DNA of 35,580 nucleotides from Akkermansia sp. (GCA_017517385.1 JAFWZG010000083.1:1-35580), one strand, 5' to 3'. Counted from the stretch's first letter, positions 18,014 to 27,013 are shown. Program-made: numbers and translations. Notes: a model not told the origin generated them from the letters alone.

Positions 18014-18047
18014 CGAGAGCAAGTGTCCTGCGGGACACTTGCTCTCG
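18014..18047 (-). terminator. Perfect 15-bp hairpin, probable terminator
   Basis: CGAGAGCAAGTGTCC pairs perfectly with GGACACTTGCTCTCG around a 4-nt loop, 26 nt after the stop of the exported-protein gene. On the minus strand only a short CCTTTTC follows; on the plus strand there is an A run. The stem is strong, but the T tail is poor. Confidence 0.6.
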
Positions 18048-18072
18048 GAAAAAAATGCTTCAATCTGTTGCT

Positions 18073-18948
18073 TTAGTTGCGTGCAACAGGGGTGCCTCCC
18101 TGATCCGCCCGTTGGCAGAAGCGGCTGGTGTAAAGGCAATCCAGCACGGAGGGTAGGCCGCGGCGCATGCCTTCGATTGCCTTTTGAGTAATCTGGGGCA
18201 GGGCGCGCTCATCCAGACGGCGCATTCCGTAGAATGCGTTGGCTGTTTGGCGGATGTTTTCGGTAATCCAGTTCGAGTTGAAGTCTGCGCGGCGTGCGGC
18301 GCGGCTTACATCCACGAGGGCCTGGTGTAGTGCTTGCTCGTTTGGTTGCGTTTCTCCGGTGCTGCCCAGTACGAAAATATCGTGGAAGGTAATGCTCCTT
18401 TCGCTGCGGAAGTTTCTGCGTACGCTTCGCTCGTGAACAATGGCTCCTACCATGGTTCCATCCGAATAGGTGGCGTTCACGATGTAGACTCGGCCTGTGA
18501 TTCTCTTGCCAAGCTGGGCGCTGAGGTTATCCCGAGCCATGCGGAAATCCTGCACGTCCTGCGGTGCCTGATAGATGACTGCATCTACCGGGGTGATGTT
18601 CTGATTGCCCGGTAGCTGTTTGGCAACGCCTACCAGCATTTCTGCTAAAGTCATAGCGCCGGGGTTGGAGGTTCTCAGTGGTACTTCGTATGCTGAAATA
18701 TAGTTCGCGATGATGGAGTCCTTCCGGTTTACTAACTGCATTGTTCTAATACAGAAGTTTCCAAGTCGCTCGCTCTCAGTGTTCCATGTTACTTCGCCGC
18801 CACCGGCCCAGTCATTCGGCAGGGTGTAGGTCACGGCATTGGTCCGGCAGTGGGTGTCCTGCAGGACTACTCGGGTGGCAGCGCTCAGACTGCCGGCCAC
18901 CATGAGAATGGCGGCTGTCGTCGCGGTGAAGAGGGTTCGTGCACTCAT
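18073..18948 (-). CDS. Exported protein of unknown function
   Basis: The 291-residue protein begins with a signal peptide (MSARTLFTATTAAILMVAGS, likely cleaved near LSAA). The mature part has about 265 residues with three widely spaced Cys and an alpha/beta look (YTLPNDWAGGGEVTWN, GRVYIVNATYSDGTMVGAIVH). There are no transmembrane segments after the signal. I recognise no family. It is divergent from the rlmI-like gene and has its own promoter and hairpin terminator, so it is a single-gene unit. Confidence 0.8.
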   Translation of the reverse strand: MSARTLFTATTAAILMVAGSLSAATRVVLQDTHCRTNAVTYTLPNDWAGGGEVTWNTESERLGNFCIRTMQLVNRKDSIIANYISAYEVPLRTSNPGAMTLAEMLVGVAKQLPGNQNITPVDAVIYQAPQDVQDFRMARDNLSAQLGKRITGRVYIVNATYSDGTMVGAIVHERSVRRNFRSERSITFHDIFVLGSTGETQPNEQALHQALVDVSRAARRADFNSNWITENIRQTANAFYGMRRLDERALPQITQKAIEGMRRGLPSVLDCLYTSRFCQRADQGGTPVARN

Positions 18949-18957
18949 GACACTTGC

Positions 18958-18986
18958 ATTGTGTCAGATTAGTTGATGATTGTCAA
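18958..18986 (-). promoter_or_regulatory. Promoter of the exported-protein gene
   Basis: Minus strand: TTGACA (18981-18986), 17-nt spacer, CACAAT (18958-18963), only 9 nt before the ATG, so the mRNA would be leaderless or nearly so. Confidence 0.55.
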
Positions 18987-19014
18987 TACTAAAGTATTCT
19001 TAAATTATTACTGA

Positions 19015-19043
19015 TTGACAAAATAATGAAATTGTAGTATGGT
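19015..19043 (+). promoter_or_regulatory. Promoter of the rlmI-like gene
   Basis: TTGACA (19015-19020), 17-nt spacer, TATGGT (19038-19043), 10 nt before the ATG at 19054. With this promoter the ATG at 19039 would be inside the -10 box. Confidence 0.5.
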
Positions 19044-19053
19044 GAGCCCCGTT

Positions 19054-20238
19054 ATGGCAGGTCTTATCATAGCGCCAAAGGCGCGCATTTTCCACGGGCA
19101 TGACTGGGTATACGGCACTGAGGTGCGCACTGTGTTCGGTAATCCTGCACCGGGCGATGTGGTGCTGCTGAAGGATCAGCGGGATCATTATCTGGGTTCT
19201 GCCATGTATAATCCTCACTCGCAGATTGTGGCGCGCCGCTTTTCCCGACGCAAGCAGGATTTGGATCGCGACTTTTTTGCTCGCCGCATATCGCAGGCTA
19301 TGATGCTGCGTGAGCGCTGGCTTCCCGGTGAGGAGCTGATGCGCTTGGTGTGGAGCGAGAGCGATGGCCTGCCCGGCTTGATTGTGGACCGCTACCGCGA
19401 TGTTCTGGTGGTGCAGACGCTTACACTGGCAATGCACCAGCGCCTGGGGCTTATCCGCGATATTCTCGGAGATTTGCTTGAGCCCCGTGCCATTATTGTG
19501 CGTAATGATTCTCCCATGCTGCTGGCGGAAGGAATTGAGCCGGAGACGTATGTGGCTGCCGGTGAGATGCCTGAGCCGTTCATCGCTACGGGGCGTGGGC
19601 TGAAGTTCATGATAGACCTCGCAACCGGTCAGAAGACTGGTCTGTATTTGGATCAGCTGCAGAATTATGCTGACGTGGCGAAGTTTGCCCGTGGTCGCCG
19701 CGTGCTGGATTGCTTCTGCAATCAAGGTGGCTTTGCTCTGGCCTGTGCCAAGGCTGGTGCCGCCAGCGTGACGGCTGTGGATATCTCCGAGGAGGCTATC
19801 GCCTCTGTGCGGCGCAACGCTGAGCTGAATGGCGTGCAGGTAGAAGCTATTGCGGAGAATGCCTTTGATTTCCTGAAGCGTGAGAGTGATGCTGTGCGTA
19901 AAGGCGCGGACCCGAAGTGGGACCTCATTATTCTAGATCCGCCCAGCTTCACTCGTAACAAGAAGAGCCTTAGCGGCGCCATGCGCGGTTATAAGGAGAT
20001 TCACCTTCGTGCCATGCAGATGCTGCCCGTGGGCGGCGTGCTCTCCACCTTCTGCTGCTCGCACCATGCCAGTGCCGGAGTGTTTAAGGAGACGATTGCT
20101 GATGCCGCGGTGGACGGCCATTGCACGTTGCGCTTAGTGGCGAATCATGGTCAGAGCCCGGATCATCCTGTGCTGCTGAATATCCCGGAAACTGAATATC
20201 TTAAAGGATTCACCTTTGAAATGGTACCCGGCCGTTGA
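19054..20238 (+). CDS. rlmI: Class I rRNA (cytosine-C5) methyltransferase, RlmI-like
   Basis: Likely methylates a cytosine in 23S rRNA (RlmI family). An N-terminal PUA-like domain (GHDWVYGTEV..., GDVVLLKD, LGSAMYNP) precedes a Rossmann domain: ESDGLPGLIVDRY, GQKTGLYLDQLQNY, LDCFCNQGGFALACAKAGA (SAM site), DLIILDPPSFTRNK, and FCCSHH with the probable catalytic Cys. 394 residues from ATG at 19054, which the promoter spacing favours over 19039. Paralogues of the YccW/RlmK type cannot be fully excluded. Confidence 0.9.
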   Translation: MAGLIIAPKARIFHGHDWVYGTEVRTVFGNPAPGDVVLLKDQRDHYLGSAMYNPHSQIVARRFSRRKQDLDRDFFARRISQAMMLRERWLPGEELMRLVWSESDGLPGLIVDRYRDVLVVQTLTLAMHQRLGLIRDILGDLLEPRAIIVRNDSPMLLAEGIEPETYVAAGEMPEPFIATGRGLKFMIDLATGQKTGLYLDQLQNYADVAKFARGRRVLDCFCNQGGFALACAKAGAASVTAVDISEEAIASVRRNAELNGVQVEAIAENAFDFLKRESDAVRKGADPKWDLIILDPPSFTRNKKSLSGAMRGYKEIHLRAMQMLPVGGVLSTFCCSHHASAGVFKETIADAAVDGHCTLRLVANHGQSPDHPVLLNIPETEYLKGFTFEMVPGR

Positions 20239-20259
20239 TTTGCCGACTGATTAAGACTG

Positions 20260-20265
20260 TATAAC
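20260..20265 (+). promoter_or_regulatory. Probable -10 box of the deacetylase gene
   Basis: TATAAC lies 8 nt before the ATG at 20274; the -35 is poor (TTGATT at 20235-20240, 19-nt spacing). It fits the window pattern of -10 boxes abutting start codons. Confidence 0.35.
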
Positions 20266-20273
20266 AAAATCAC

Positions 20274-22490
20274 ATGAAGCATATTGTAACCTGCATTACC
20301 GCATTTTCTTTTTTCATTAATCATTCATTTGCTCAGTACGCTGAACCGACTGTAGCTGCCCGGAGTGCTGATTCTGCTCTGGGGGCCCAGATTGTACAGT
20401 GCCGGGTGGCGGTGCTGGGATATAGCCGTATTGCCTCCGGTGAGGGGACGTTATCTGCCGCGGAGTTTGAGCAGCAGATGAACTTTCTCCGGGATAGCGG
20501 GGCGAACGTCATTTCCTGTGCTGATTTTCTCGCATGGCGAAAAGGCCAGCGCGCTCTTCCTGCCTGCTCTGTGCTGCTGACCTTTGATTCTCCCAATCAG
20601 GCCTTTTTGGAGGTCGCTCTGCCTGTGCTGCAGCGGTGCGGATTCCCTTTTGTTGTTTTTACTGACGCTGAGCAGCCTGCTGACGCCGAGGGCGCACTGC
20701 TGGCGCCGCAGTTGCTGACTCTTCAGTACGAGGGCGCGGAAATCGGTAGCTGTGCAGCTGGTGATGTCTCATCTGAACTGTTGACATCTGCTGCACTGCG
20801 CGTGACATCCGTGTTTGGGGCTTGTCGTGTGTTTTCCTGTACTACTGGCGAGATATCTCCTGAGCTTCAGCGTGCTCTTGGGCAGAGTCACTTTGAAGTG
20901 GCCTTCACTAGAGAGCCGGAAAAGGGTACCGTGGCTACTCATGCCCACGCATATCCGCGCTATGCTGTGAGTGACAATCGCGTATTTGCACAGGCTGTTT
21001 CCTTTGGCTCTGAGGCAAACGTGGATGAAGTGGTGGAGGCTCTGGCGGCTTGCGCTCCTGCTGTGGAAGCTGCACCTGCCGCGCCTGCTGCCCCGGCGGC
21101 GGGCAATACGGCTGTGGTGCTGCCTGAGTTCACGGACGATGATTTGGCAGAGGAGGTGAGTGAAGAAGAGCTGCTTGCTGTGGCTGATCCCTCCGGCGTG
21201 GCTGTGAATCCTGCTGTGAGCCCGATTCCTGCTGCTCCCGCTGCACCTGCTGCACCTGCCGCGCCTGCTGCACCCGCTGCACCCGCCGCACCCGCCGCAC
21301 CTGCTGCACCCGCTGCTCCCGCCGCACCCGCTGCTCCCGCCGCACCCGCCGCTCCCGCCGCACCCGCTGAGCCTGAAGATTCTGAAGTAGCTGAGGCGCC
21401 TACTGAGTCTGAGGTCGCAGAATCCAGCCCTGAGCTGGCTCCTGTGGAGCCTAGCCTCGGAGTGCTCGGTCGCCGTACTCCGGAGGGGGATTGGGTGAGC
21501 GCTCAATTTAAGCAACCGCTCGTGCCGCGTGAGCAGACCCGCGTGGCTGTTCTGGGATATCATAACTTTAGCAAGACGCGCCCCTGCACGGATATGCGTA
21601 TGAGCACGGCAGATTTCTGCCGCCAGATGCAGTTCCTGAAGGATTCTGACATCTGTGTGATTTCCATGCAGGATTTTCTGGAGTGGCGCCATGGTCAGCG
21701 CTGCCTGCCGGAACGGTGTGTTCTTATCACCATCGATGATGGTTGGAAGAGTGTGTATTCTGATGCTTATCCGGTGCTTCGTGCGTATGGTTATCCATTC
21801 ACTCTCTTCCTGTACACGCGCTACATCAATGTGCAAGGTGATTCCATGACCACCGCGCAGATTCAGGAGATGATGGCAAATGGCGCCACCATTGGTAGCC
21901 ATTCTTCTAATCACCTTTACCCCAGTAAGTGGAGGCGTTATAATCAGGCTTCTTCAGAGTATGCCGCCCAGCTTCGTACGGAGCTGGTGGATTCCAGAAC
22001 GCGCCTGATGAATATGTTCGGCAACTGCTCCACGTATTGTTATCCCGGTGGCTATAATACGCAGCCCATGGTAGATACTCTCCGAGAGGCCGGGTATCAG
22101 GCTGCCTTTACTGTGCTGGAGCGCAAAGTGGAGTGCGAGGAGGAGCCTTTCCTTGTGCATCGATATATGGTGTTCGGCACGGATCATGAGATTTTCCGAC
22201 GCGCTGTGAACTTTGATGGCGAGGCTGGTGTGGTGCCTACTCGTGCGGCGATTGCTGCCGCTGAGGCCCCGGCTAGGGCTTTCTTCCCGGCAGCTTTTGA
22301 AGGCTGCACGAACCGCAGTGGTGCCTCTTCTGCTGCGAGCCGCGCCGCCGGCCAGAGCCGTAGCTCTGCTCCTGCTGCCAGCCCTGCCACACGTCCGGCG
22401 GCGCGTCCTGAGCCTCAGCCCGCTGCCCCCGTGGCCCCGGTATCTCCCGTAGCTCCTGCGGCTGCTTTGCCGCAGAGGAATGACCTCTGA
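20274..22490 (+). CDS. Secreted protein with two polysaccharide-deacetylase domains, the first degenerate
   Basis: After a signal peptide (residues 1 to about 20) come two related NodB-like domains. The second (about 415-675) keeps the metal and base residues: ITIDDGW (Asp488, Asp489), SHSSNH (His543, His547), YCYPGGYN. The first (about 40-265) shares the opening RVAVLGY, the E/DF..QM.FL.DS and DFL.WR.GQR...P segments, but its DDG motif reads FDSPN (Asp105) and its HxxxH is lost. A linker of 15 AAP triplets joins them, and a second Ala/Pro-rich tail closes the protein. Likely a de-N-acetylase of peptidoglycan or another amino-sugar glycan outside the cytoplasm, with the first domain kept for binding or structure. 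Substrate unknown. Confidence 0.85.
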   Translation: MKHIVTCITAFSFFINHSFAQYAEPTVAARSADSALGAQIVQCRVAVLGYSRIASGEGTLSAAEFEQQMNFLRDSGANVISCADFLAWRKGQRALPACSVLLTFDSPNQAFLEVALPVLQRCGFPFVVFTDAEQPADAEGALLAPQLLTLQYEGAEIGSCAAGDVSSELLTSAALRVTSVFGACRVFSCTTGEISPELQRALGQSHFEVAFTREPEKGTVATHAHAYPRYAVSDNRVFAQAVSFGSEANVDEVVEALAACAPAVEAAPAAPAAPAAGNTAVVLPEFTDDDLAEEVSEEELLAVADPSGVAVNPAVSPIPAAPAAPAAPAAPAAPAAPAAPAAPAAPAAPAAPAAPAAPAAPAAPAEPEDSEVAEAPTESEVAESSPELAPVEPSLGVLGRRTPEGDWVSAQFKQPLVPREQTRVAVLGYHNFSKTRPCTDMRMSTADFCRQMQFLKDSDICVISMQDFLEWRHGQRCLPERCVLITIDDGWKSVYSDAYPVLRAYGYPFTLFLYTRYINVQGDSMTTAQIQEMMANGATIGSHSSNHLYPSKWRRYNQASSEYAAQLRTELVDSRTRLMNMFGNCSTYCYPGGYNTQPMVDTLREAGYQAAFTVLERKVECEEEPFLVHRYMVFGTDHEIFRRAVNFDGEAGVVPTRAAIAAAEAPARAFFPAAFEGCTNRSGASSAASRAAGQSRSSAPAASPATRPAARPEPQPAAPVAPVSPVAPAAALPQRNDL
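21231..21368 (+). repeat. (Ala-Ala-Pro)15 coding repeat
   Basis: Forty-six codons (residues 320-365 of the deacetylase protein) form 15 AAP units plus one Ala, written with alternating GCT/GCA/GCC and CCC/CCT codons in 9-bp units. This is expected to be an extended, flexible linker. Copy number could vary between strains by slippage. Confidence 0.9.
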
Positions 22491-22504
22491 GAGCGGCTTT
22501 AATC

Positions 22505-22533
22505 TTGCAAAGTAAAGAAGGGGATGCTATCAT
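22505..22533 (+). promoter_or_regulatory. Promoter of the coiled-coil membrane protein gene
   Basis: TTGCAA (22505-22510), 17-nt spacer, TATCAT (22528-22533), 6 nt before the ATG: transcription should start at or beside the start codon. Confidence 0.6.
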
Positions 22534-22539
22534 GCTTAC

Positions 22540-23196
22540 ATGAAGCATCTCCTTCTTTCTTTTTCTGTTCTCTTCTCTTTTCTTGTTGGTGAAGCTTGGG
22601 CGGATTCACGTGGTGACCGGATTATAGATGGCCTGCTTTCTGCCGGTAGCCGTGTTCTGCAGGTTGAGCAGGAGCGCCGTGCGGCTGCTCGTCGTTCCGC
22701 TGAGGAGGCTGAGCCTTCCGCGGAAGCGGAGCAAGCGCCCGCTACCGAGGTGAATCAAGGGCAAGTTGCGGAAGAAGAGCCGGCCACCGAAGGCCGCCGC
22801 CGTTGGCGTGACCGGGGAAGGGGTATGCTTAACCGGGTGCGGGAGGCTACTGCTGAGCGCTTGGGTGATCGTTCTATATCTGAGGTGATTTCTTCTACGC
22901 TGAAAGAGGCTCTTGACCGTTTTCTTGCTGAATACAAGGAGCAATACAAGCAGGAGGGGCGGGAATATGCCAGAGAGGTCGGAGATATCATTGTTAATCG
23001 CGTGGTGGAAAGCCCGAAGATATCCGGTCCTTTGTACTCATTGCAGTTAATGTGCTGGGGGATAATTTTGTACCTGACACTGGTCACTGTTATCGTGCTT
23101 ATATGCCTGTTGTATCTGAAGCGTGCAAATCGTAAACTGATGGCCTCCGTGCAGGAGCTTAAAGAGCTTTTAAAGGAAAGCAAAAAATCTGCATAA
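22540..23196 (+). CDS. Envelope protein with signal peptide and C-terminal TM segment, unknown function
   Basis: The 218-residue protein has a signal peptide (MKHLLLSFSVLFSFLVGEAW), a charged Glu/Ala/Arg-rich region (about 45-105), a helical segment likely to form a coiled coil (about 110-160), one transmembrane segment (about 170-192) and a short Lys-rich tail with a heptad-like pattern. It would sit in the inner membrane with a large periplasmic part. No family recognised. It is a single-gene unit with its own promoter and a bidirectional terminator shared with mpl. Confidence 0.75.
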   Translation: MKHLLLSFSVLFSFLVGEAWADSRGDRIIDGLLSAGSRVLQVEQERRAAARRSAEEAEPSAEAEQAPATEVNQGQVAEEEPATEGRRRWRDRGRGMLNRVREATAERLGDRSISEVISSTLKEALDRFLAEYKEQYKQEGREYAREVGDIIVNRVVESPKISGPLYSLQLMCWGIILYLTLVTVIVLICLLYLKRANRKLMASVQELKELLKESKKSA

Positions 23197-23218
23197 AGAG
23201 CTTTTCCATTTTCTTGAG

Positions 23219-23262
23219 AAAAAAACACCCCGGCTACATTCCGTCTGCCAGGGTGTTTTTTG
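23219..23262. terminator. Bidirectional terminator between the membrane protein gene and mpl
   Basis: AAAAACACCC (23221-23230) pairs with GGGTGTTTTT (23251-23260), with an extra GGC/GCC pairing inside; A and T runs on the two sides serve the convergent genes. Confidence 0.85.
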
Positions 23263-23278
23263 CTTTGATAAAGTTATA

Positions 23279-24673
23279 TTACTGCGCGAGTGCGCTGAGC
23301 AGCTTCCCATGTATGCCGCCGAAACCGCCGTTGCTCATTACCAGCAACACGTCGCCGGGGTGTACGCGTGAAACCACGTGCGCTACGATGTCGTCCACAT
23401 CCGTACCCAGATAGCTCTCTGTCCCTTTTTCGCTGATATCATTGCGAAGCTGCTCCACGTCTAGTCTTTCTTCGGGGCGCAGGCGTTTGTGGTTCTCTAC
23501 GGGGGAGATGACGGCGAAGTCCGCGGTAGCAAGTGCATCTGCCAGCTGCTGCTGGAAAAGATTGCGGATGGTAGTGTTACTACGGGGGTCAAAAATCACC
23601 CACAGGCGGCTCTTGGGGAAGCGCTGGCGGAGGCCTTCCACGGCCTGACGTATGGCTGTGGGGTGGTGGGCGAAGTCATCCACCACAGTTACGCTGTTCA
23701 CGGTGCCTCGCACTTCTTGGCGGCGAGCTACGCCGGTGAAGCTCAGGAAGGCGCTGCGAATCTGATCCGGCGTCAGCCCAGCATTACGGGCAGCACAGGT
23801 AGCCATGGCGGCATTCCGGATGTTGAAATCGCCAATCATGGGGATGCTGTAGGTCTCTCCTTCCAGCGTGAAGGTGCTGCCATCCGTGCGGTGCTCGATG
23901 TCCGTGATACGCAAATCCGCATTTTCTTCCATGCCTACGCCTACAATCTTCACCATTTTCAGCTCGTTTGCTGCGTGTTCGCGTACATCCGCGCAGTTCG
24001 GGCAGTCTGAATTGATGAATACCACGCCGGTGCGGGGCACCACGCGCAGCAGGCGCTTAAAGGAAAGCTTAATCTCCTCCACGTTCGAGTAGATATCCAC
24101 ATGATCCATCTCAATGTTGTTAATGATAACAACCTCAGGCAGGTAGTGCAGGAACTTGGAACGTTTGTCAAAGAATGCCGTATCATATTCATCACCCTCC
24201 AGCACGCAGTACTCTGAATCCGTAAAGCGGCCACCACGGCCCAGATTCCGCGCAATGCCGCCAATCATGAAACTCGGGTTCATCTCGTTGGCTTCCATAA
24301 GCCAAGCCAGCATGCTCGTGGTGGTTGTCTTGCCGTGCGTGCCGGTTACGACATAATTGTGCTTGCCCCAGAGGAAGAACTCCTTCATCGTCTCCGGAAG
24401 GCTCATATAGCGCATGTTACGCTCCAGTACGGCTTCTACTTCCACATTGCCACGGCTCATGGCATTACCAATGACTATCAAATCCGCGTCTTCTGGAAGA
24501 TTTTCAGGCTTGTAGCCCTGAAAAATCTGAATCCCCTCACTCTCTAAGAAGGTGGACATGGGCGGATAAACGTTGGCATCCGTGCCGGTAACAGTGTAGC
24601 CCTTGCGAGCCATGGCTGATGCCACAGCACCCATCGCGGTGCCGCAGATTCCGAGGAAGTGTACGTGCTTCAT
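23279..24673 (-). CDS. mpl: UDP-MurNAc:L-Ala-gamma-D-Glu-meso-DAP ligase (murein recycling)
   Basis: Joins recycled murein tripeptide to UDP-MurNAc. The 464-residue protein has the Mur-ligase layout: HVHFLGICGTAMGAVA nucleotide fold, ATP loop GTHGKTTTTS (about residues 110-119), LEGDEYDTAFFDKRSKFLHY, EMDHVDIY, DFAHHPTAI and FDPRSNTT. The sequence between the ATP loop and the DEYD block is characteristic of Mpl rather than MurC. Presence of Mpl implies meso-DAP peptidoglycan and its recycling. ATG at 24673 follows a 26-nt gap from its -10. Confidence 0.92.
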   Translation of the reverse strand: MKHVHFLGICGTAMGAVASAMARKGYTVTGTDANVYPPMSTFLESEGIQIFQGYKPENLPEDADLIVIGNAMSRGNVEVEAVLERNMRYMSLPETMKEFFLWGKHNYVVTGTHGKTTTTSMLAWLMEANEMNPSFMIGGIARNLGRGGRFTDSEYCVLEGDEYDTAFFDKRSKFLHYLPEVVIINNIEMDHVDIYSNVEEIKLSFKRLLRVVPRTGVVFINSDCPNCADVREHAANELKMVKIVGVGMEENADLRITDIEHRTDGSTFTLEGETYSIPMIGDFNIRNAAMATCAARNAGLTPDQIRSAFLSFTGVARRQEVRGTVNSVTVVDDFAHHPTAIRQAVEGLRQRFPKSRLWVIFDPRSNTTIRNLFQQQLADALATADFAVISPVENHKRLRPEERLDVEQLRNDISEKGTESYLGTDVDDIVAHVVSRVHPGDVLLVMSNGGFGGIHGKLLSALAQ

Positions 24674-24699
24674 ATACGTTTGACAATGAGAGGTGAGCT

Positions 24700-24728
24700 A
24701 GAGTAACTTATTCCGCGGTATTTGGCAA
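24700..24728 (-). promoter_or_regulatory. Promoter of mpl
   Basis: Minus strand: TTGCCA (24723-24728), 17-nt spacer, TACTCT (24700-24705). Confidence 0.5.
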
Positions 24729-25046
24729 GCGTTTTTTATGTATGTTAAGCCAGCAAAAGGCTGGTTAAATATGCCAATAGGTGAAAAGGTCGTACTTATG
24801 CTTTTCTTGTCGGTGGTAGCTCATTATATGTAATGAGTCACCACGATTCAGAGCGGTAGCCTGACATGAGTAGCAGGAAATGCTCATAGAGAGCTTCCCG
24901 TGTGACTATAATTTGGGCACGGCTCCGGCTTCTCGTTAACCCCCGACACTTTGCGTCTCGGTTCTGAGGTGTTGTCTTACCTGAGTTCCATTGGTGTTTA
25001 TGTGGTAGAAGCCGACATTGGTCGTGGTGCGCTTTGTTGACGTGCT
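24729..25046. other. Gap with no supported gene
   Basis: This stretch between mpl and the methyltransferase gene holds a small hairpin (CCAGC-AAAAG-GCTGG at about 24749-24763) without a T run. A 72-codon minus-strand ORF (24838-25056) overlaps the methyltransferase 3' end, has no recognisable motif and lacks a promoter. It may be a decayed remnant; I see nothing firm. Confidence 0.5.
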
Positions 25047-26276
25047 TTAATAGCACTTGAGAATTAAATCATATGATTCATGCATGGCCCACTTCAGCTT
25101 TTCCAGATGAGTCTTGAAGTGCAAATCATCCGTTTGATGGTAACGAGAATGACGAGCAATAGACCTCTCATTACTAGCGCTTATTCTTTCTTTTTCTTGG
25201 GTGCTTAGTGAGTCAAATCGCAGAATATGGCGCCCCGCTGCTTCTGCTAACCCTACAGGCACGGCATTTCCTATCTGTTTATATTTGGCTGTAAGGTTGC
25301 CTGCAAACTTCCAGCTGTCCGGGAACATCTGGATGCGGGCATATTCTTCAATGGAAAGTGGTCGGATTTCCTCAGGATGGCAGAGTTCTGTTGCCGGCAT
25401 TGTAGGGCAGGTCACCAGCGTAGGTGAAGGCTTGTCCCATGCGAGACGACGCAGGAAGCCTGTTTTGCCGCCCTGAAGCTCATATGCTTTACCCAGAGCC
25501 GCTTTCTGCATGTCTATGGGTAGGTCTCTCCAATTCTGCCCTTCAGTCAAAAGCTCGTAGTAAGGCCTTCGTTTGTCGGGAATTTTGGTGGAGGTGCAAT
25601 TAGTCAGGCCGCGTACCGCGTCACGAAGAGTCATCCATGGAAGTAACCCATTCGTGCCATGTTCATTGTGAGTAGGGGGGATATGAGGTAATCTGTAGCC
25701 GTCTCTGCTGCCAAGTATGATGACGCGCTCTCTGTGCTGGGGAACGCCGTAATTGGCTGCATCATATAGAGTGAAAGAATATGCATACCCGAATTTTTCT
25801 ATCTCGTAGAGCAGGTAGGCTAGGGCTGATCCTTTTTCTGCGGGCCTGTCTGCGAGCTGCGGAGGATTGTACGCGGCTGATAAGAGCCCTCGAACATTTT
25901 CGATTAAAAAATATTTAGGCCGCATTTCTCCTATGAGACTGATGAACTTCAGGAACACGTTGCCTCGTTCATCTTCCAGCCCCCTTCGTTTGCCGGCTGT
26001 GCTGAATGCTTGGCAGGGAGGGCCTCCGCAGAGTAGAAACAGTTCTCCTTTTTTTAATCCTGCTTGTTGTAGCAGTTCTTCTCCGCTGTAATTGCGAATA
26101 TCATCTGATATCAGTGGCAAATTCGGCTTATTCAGTCGAATGGTGTCACACATCGCTTTTTCTATTTCAACGGCCAGACGCACGGAAAACCCGGCTTTTT
26201 CTAGCCCATTGTCTAGCCCCATTGCTCCGGAAAAGGTGGAAATGGTGGGGTAGGGGGTCTGTTTGCTTGCAACCAT
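25047..26276 (-). CDS. DNA (cytosine-5) methyltransferase of a type II R-M system
   Basis: Transfers methyl groups from SAM to cytosine C5 in the recognition site. Motifs in order: TISTFSGAMGLDNGLEKAGF (I), GGPPCQAFSTAGKR (IV, catalytic Cys88), FLIENVRG (VI), YGVPQHRERVIILG (VIII), the target-recognition region (about 210-310), and YKQIGNAVPVGLAEAAG (X). 409 residues with an extra charged C-terminus of about 60. It starts 2 nt after the endonuclease stop, so the two genes are one transcript with endonuclease first. Base composition is less GC-rich than the housekeeping genes, consistent with acquisition. Confidence 0.95.
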   Translation of the reverse strand: MVASKQTPYPTISTFSGAMGLDNGLEKAGFSVRLAVEIEKAMCDTIRLNKPNLPLISDDIRNYSGEELLQQAGLKKGELFLLCGGPPCQAFSTAGKRRGLEDERGNVFLKFISLIGEMRPKYFLIENVRGLLSAAYNPPQLADRPAEKGSALAYLLYEIEKFGYAYSFTLYDAANYGVPQHRERVIILGSRDGYRLPHIPPTHNEHGTNGLLPWMTLRDAVRGLTNCTSTKIPDKRRPYYELLTEGQNWRDLPIDMQKAALGKAYELQGGKTGFLRRLAWDKPSPTLVTCPTMPATELCHPEEIRPLSIEEYARIQMFPDSWKFAGNLTAKYKQIGNAVPVGLAEAAGRHILRFDSLSTQEKERISASNERSIARHSRYHQTDDLHFKTHLEKLKWAMHESYDLILKCY

Positions 26277-26278
26277 TC

Positions 26279-27013
26279 TTAAGCTCTGCCTGAATTGAAT
26301 CTGACGATTTTTTCCCAGTCTATATTGCCGTCTTCTTTGCAGAAGGTCTCCAGAAACTCTCGTACGAAAAGGTTAATTTTCACGCTGTATTGTTTCTTGA
26401 AATCATCATTTCTGATTTTTGCATCAGCTGCAAGAGGTTCTATAAGTTCTGTATACAATTCTGGTTCGCCCGATATAAACTCCCAGAAGTCCTGTCCGCA
26501 GTATTTATAGTAGTCTCCTTTATCCGGATTTTTATCTTTACCGTAGCAACAGCCGTTGACCGCTTCAACTTGGATGTTACTGCGACTTGTTCTCAGCGTT
26601 CGCTTGGCTGATTTGAACTCATCAATTAAGCGTTTAATTTGACTACTGTTGCCCCAGTTCGGGCCGGATTTGATGGCAACCAAGTAATGGCATCCGTCTT
26701 TGTCGAATTCCAAATCTATGCCTTTGGCACTGGATTTTGTGCCGCCGTATACTTGTTGACATACATATATAGCAAGCCCTTCTAGCCAGTCTCCAAAAAT
26801 AGTTTCTTCTCCGGAACTCAGGAATGCATCAACAATTGTTCGAACAATGCTTTCGGCTGTCTCTGTGTCTTTCGCTCGGAAAAGGTAGGGGTTTTTGTGA
26901 GCGAGAACCTTTTTTAGCTTCAGCTTGTTGAGATTGTTCACCCTCGCTTCGTGAAACTCACTGATATGAGATACGACATAGTGGCGAATTTTGTCGATGA
27001 GTTCGTTATTCAT
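26279..27013 (-). CDS. Type II restriction endonuclease, PmeII-like
   Basis: The 244-residue protein precedes and nearly touches the cytosine methyltransferase gene. The block GIDLEFDKDG (Asp100) followed by YLVAIKSGPNWGNSSQ (Lys115) is the PD-(D/E)xK core of the family I know as PmeII-type endonucleases; the usual acidic residue before xK is Ala113 here, as in several variants. The first 60 residues are helical and charged. Recognition sequence unknown. Its order before the methylase means the toxic enzyme is translated first unless control acts elsewhere; no C-protein gene is seen. Confidence 0.8.
   Translation of the reverse strand: MNNELIDKIRHYVVSHISEFHEARVNNLNKLKLKKVLAHKNPYLFRAKDTETAESIVRTIVDAFLSSGEETIFGDWLEGLAIYVCQQVYGGTKSSAKGIDLEFDKDGCHYLVAIKSGPNWGNSSQIKRLIDEFKSAKRTLRTSRSNIQVEAVNGCCYGKDKNPDKGDYYKYCGQDFWEFISGEPELYTELIEPLAADAKIRNDDFKKQYSVKINLFVREFLETFCKEDGNIDWEKIVRFNSGRA

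Noticed and set aside
21231..21368. Repeat array resembling CRISPR
   Set aside because: It is an in-frame AAP codon repeat without spacers; no cas genes are present in the window.
24838..25056. 72-codon minus-strand ORF
   Set aside because: No recognisable motif, it overlaps the methyltransferase 3' end, and it has no promoter or ribosome site.
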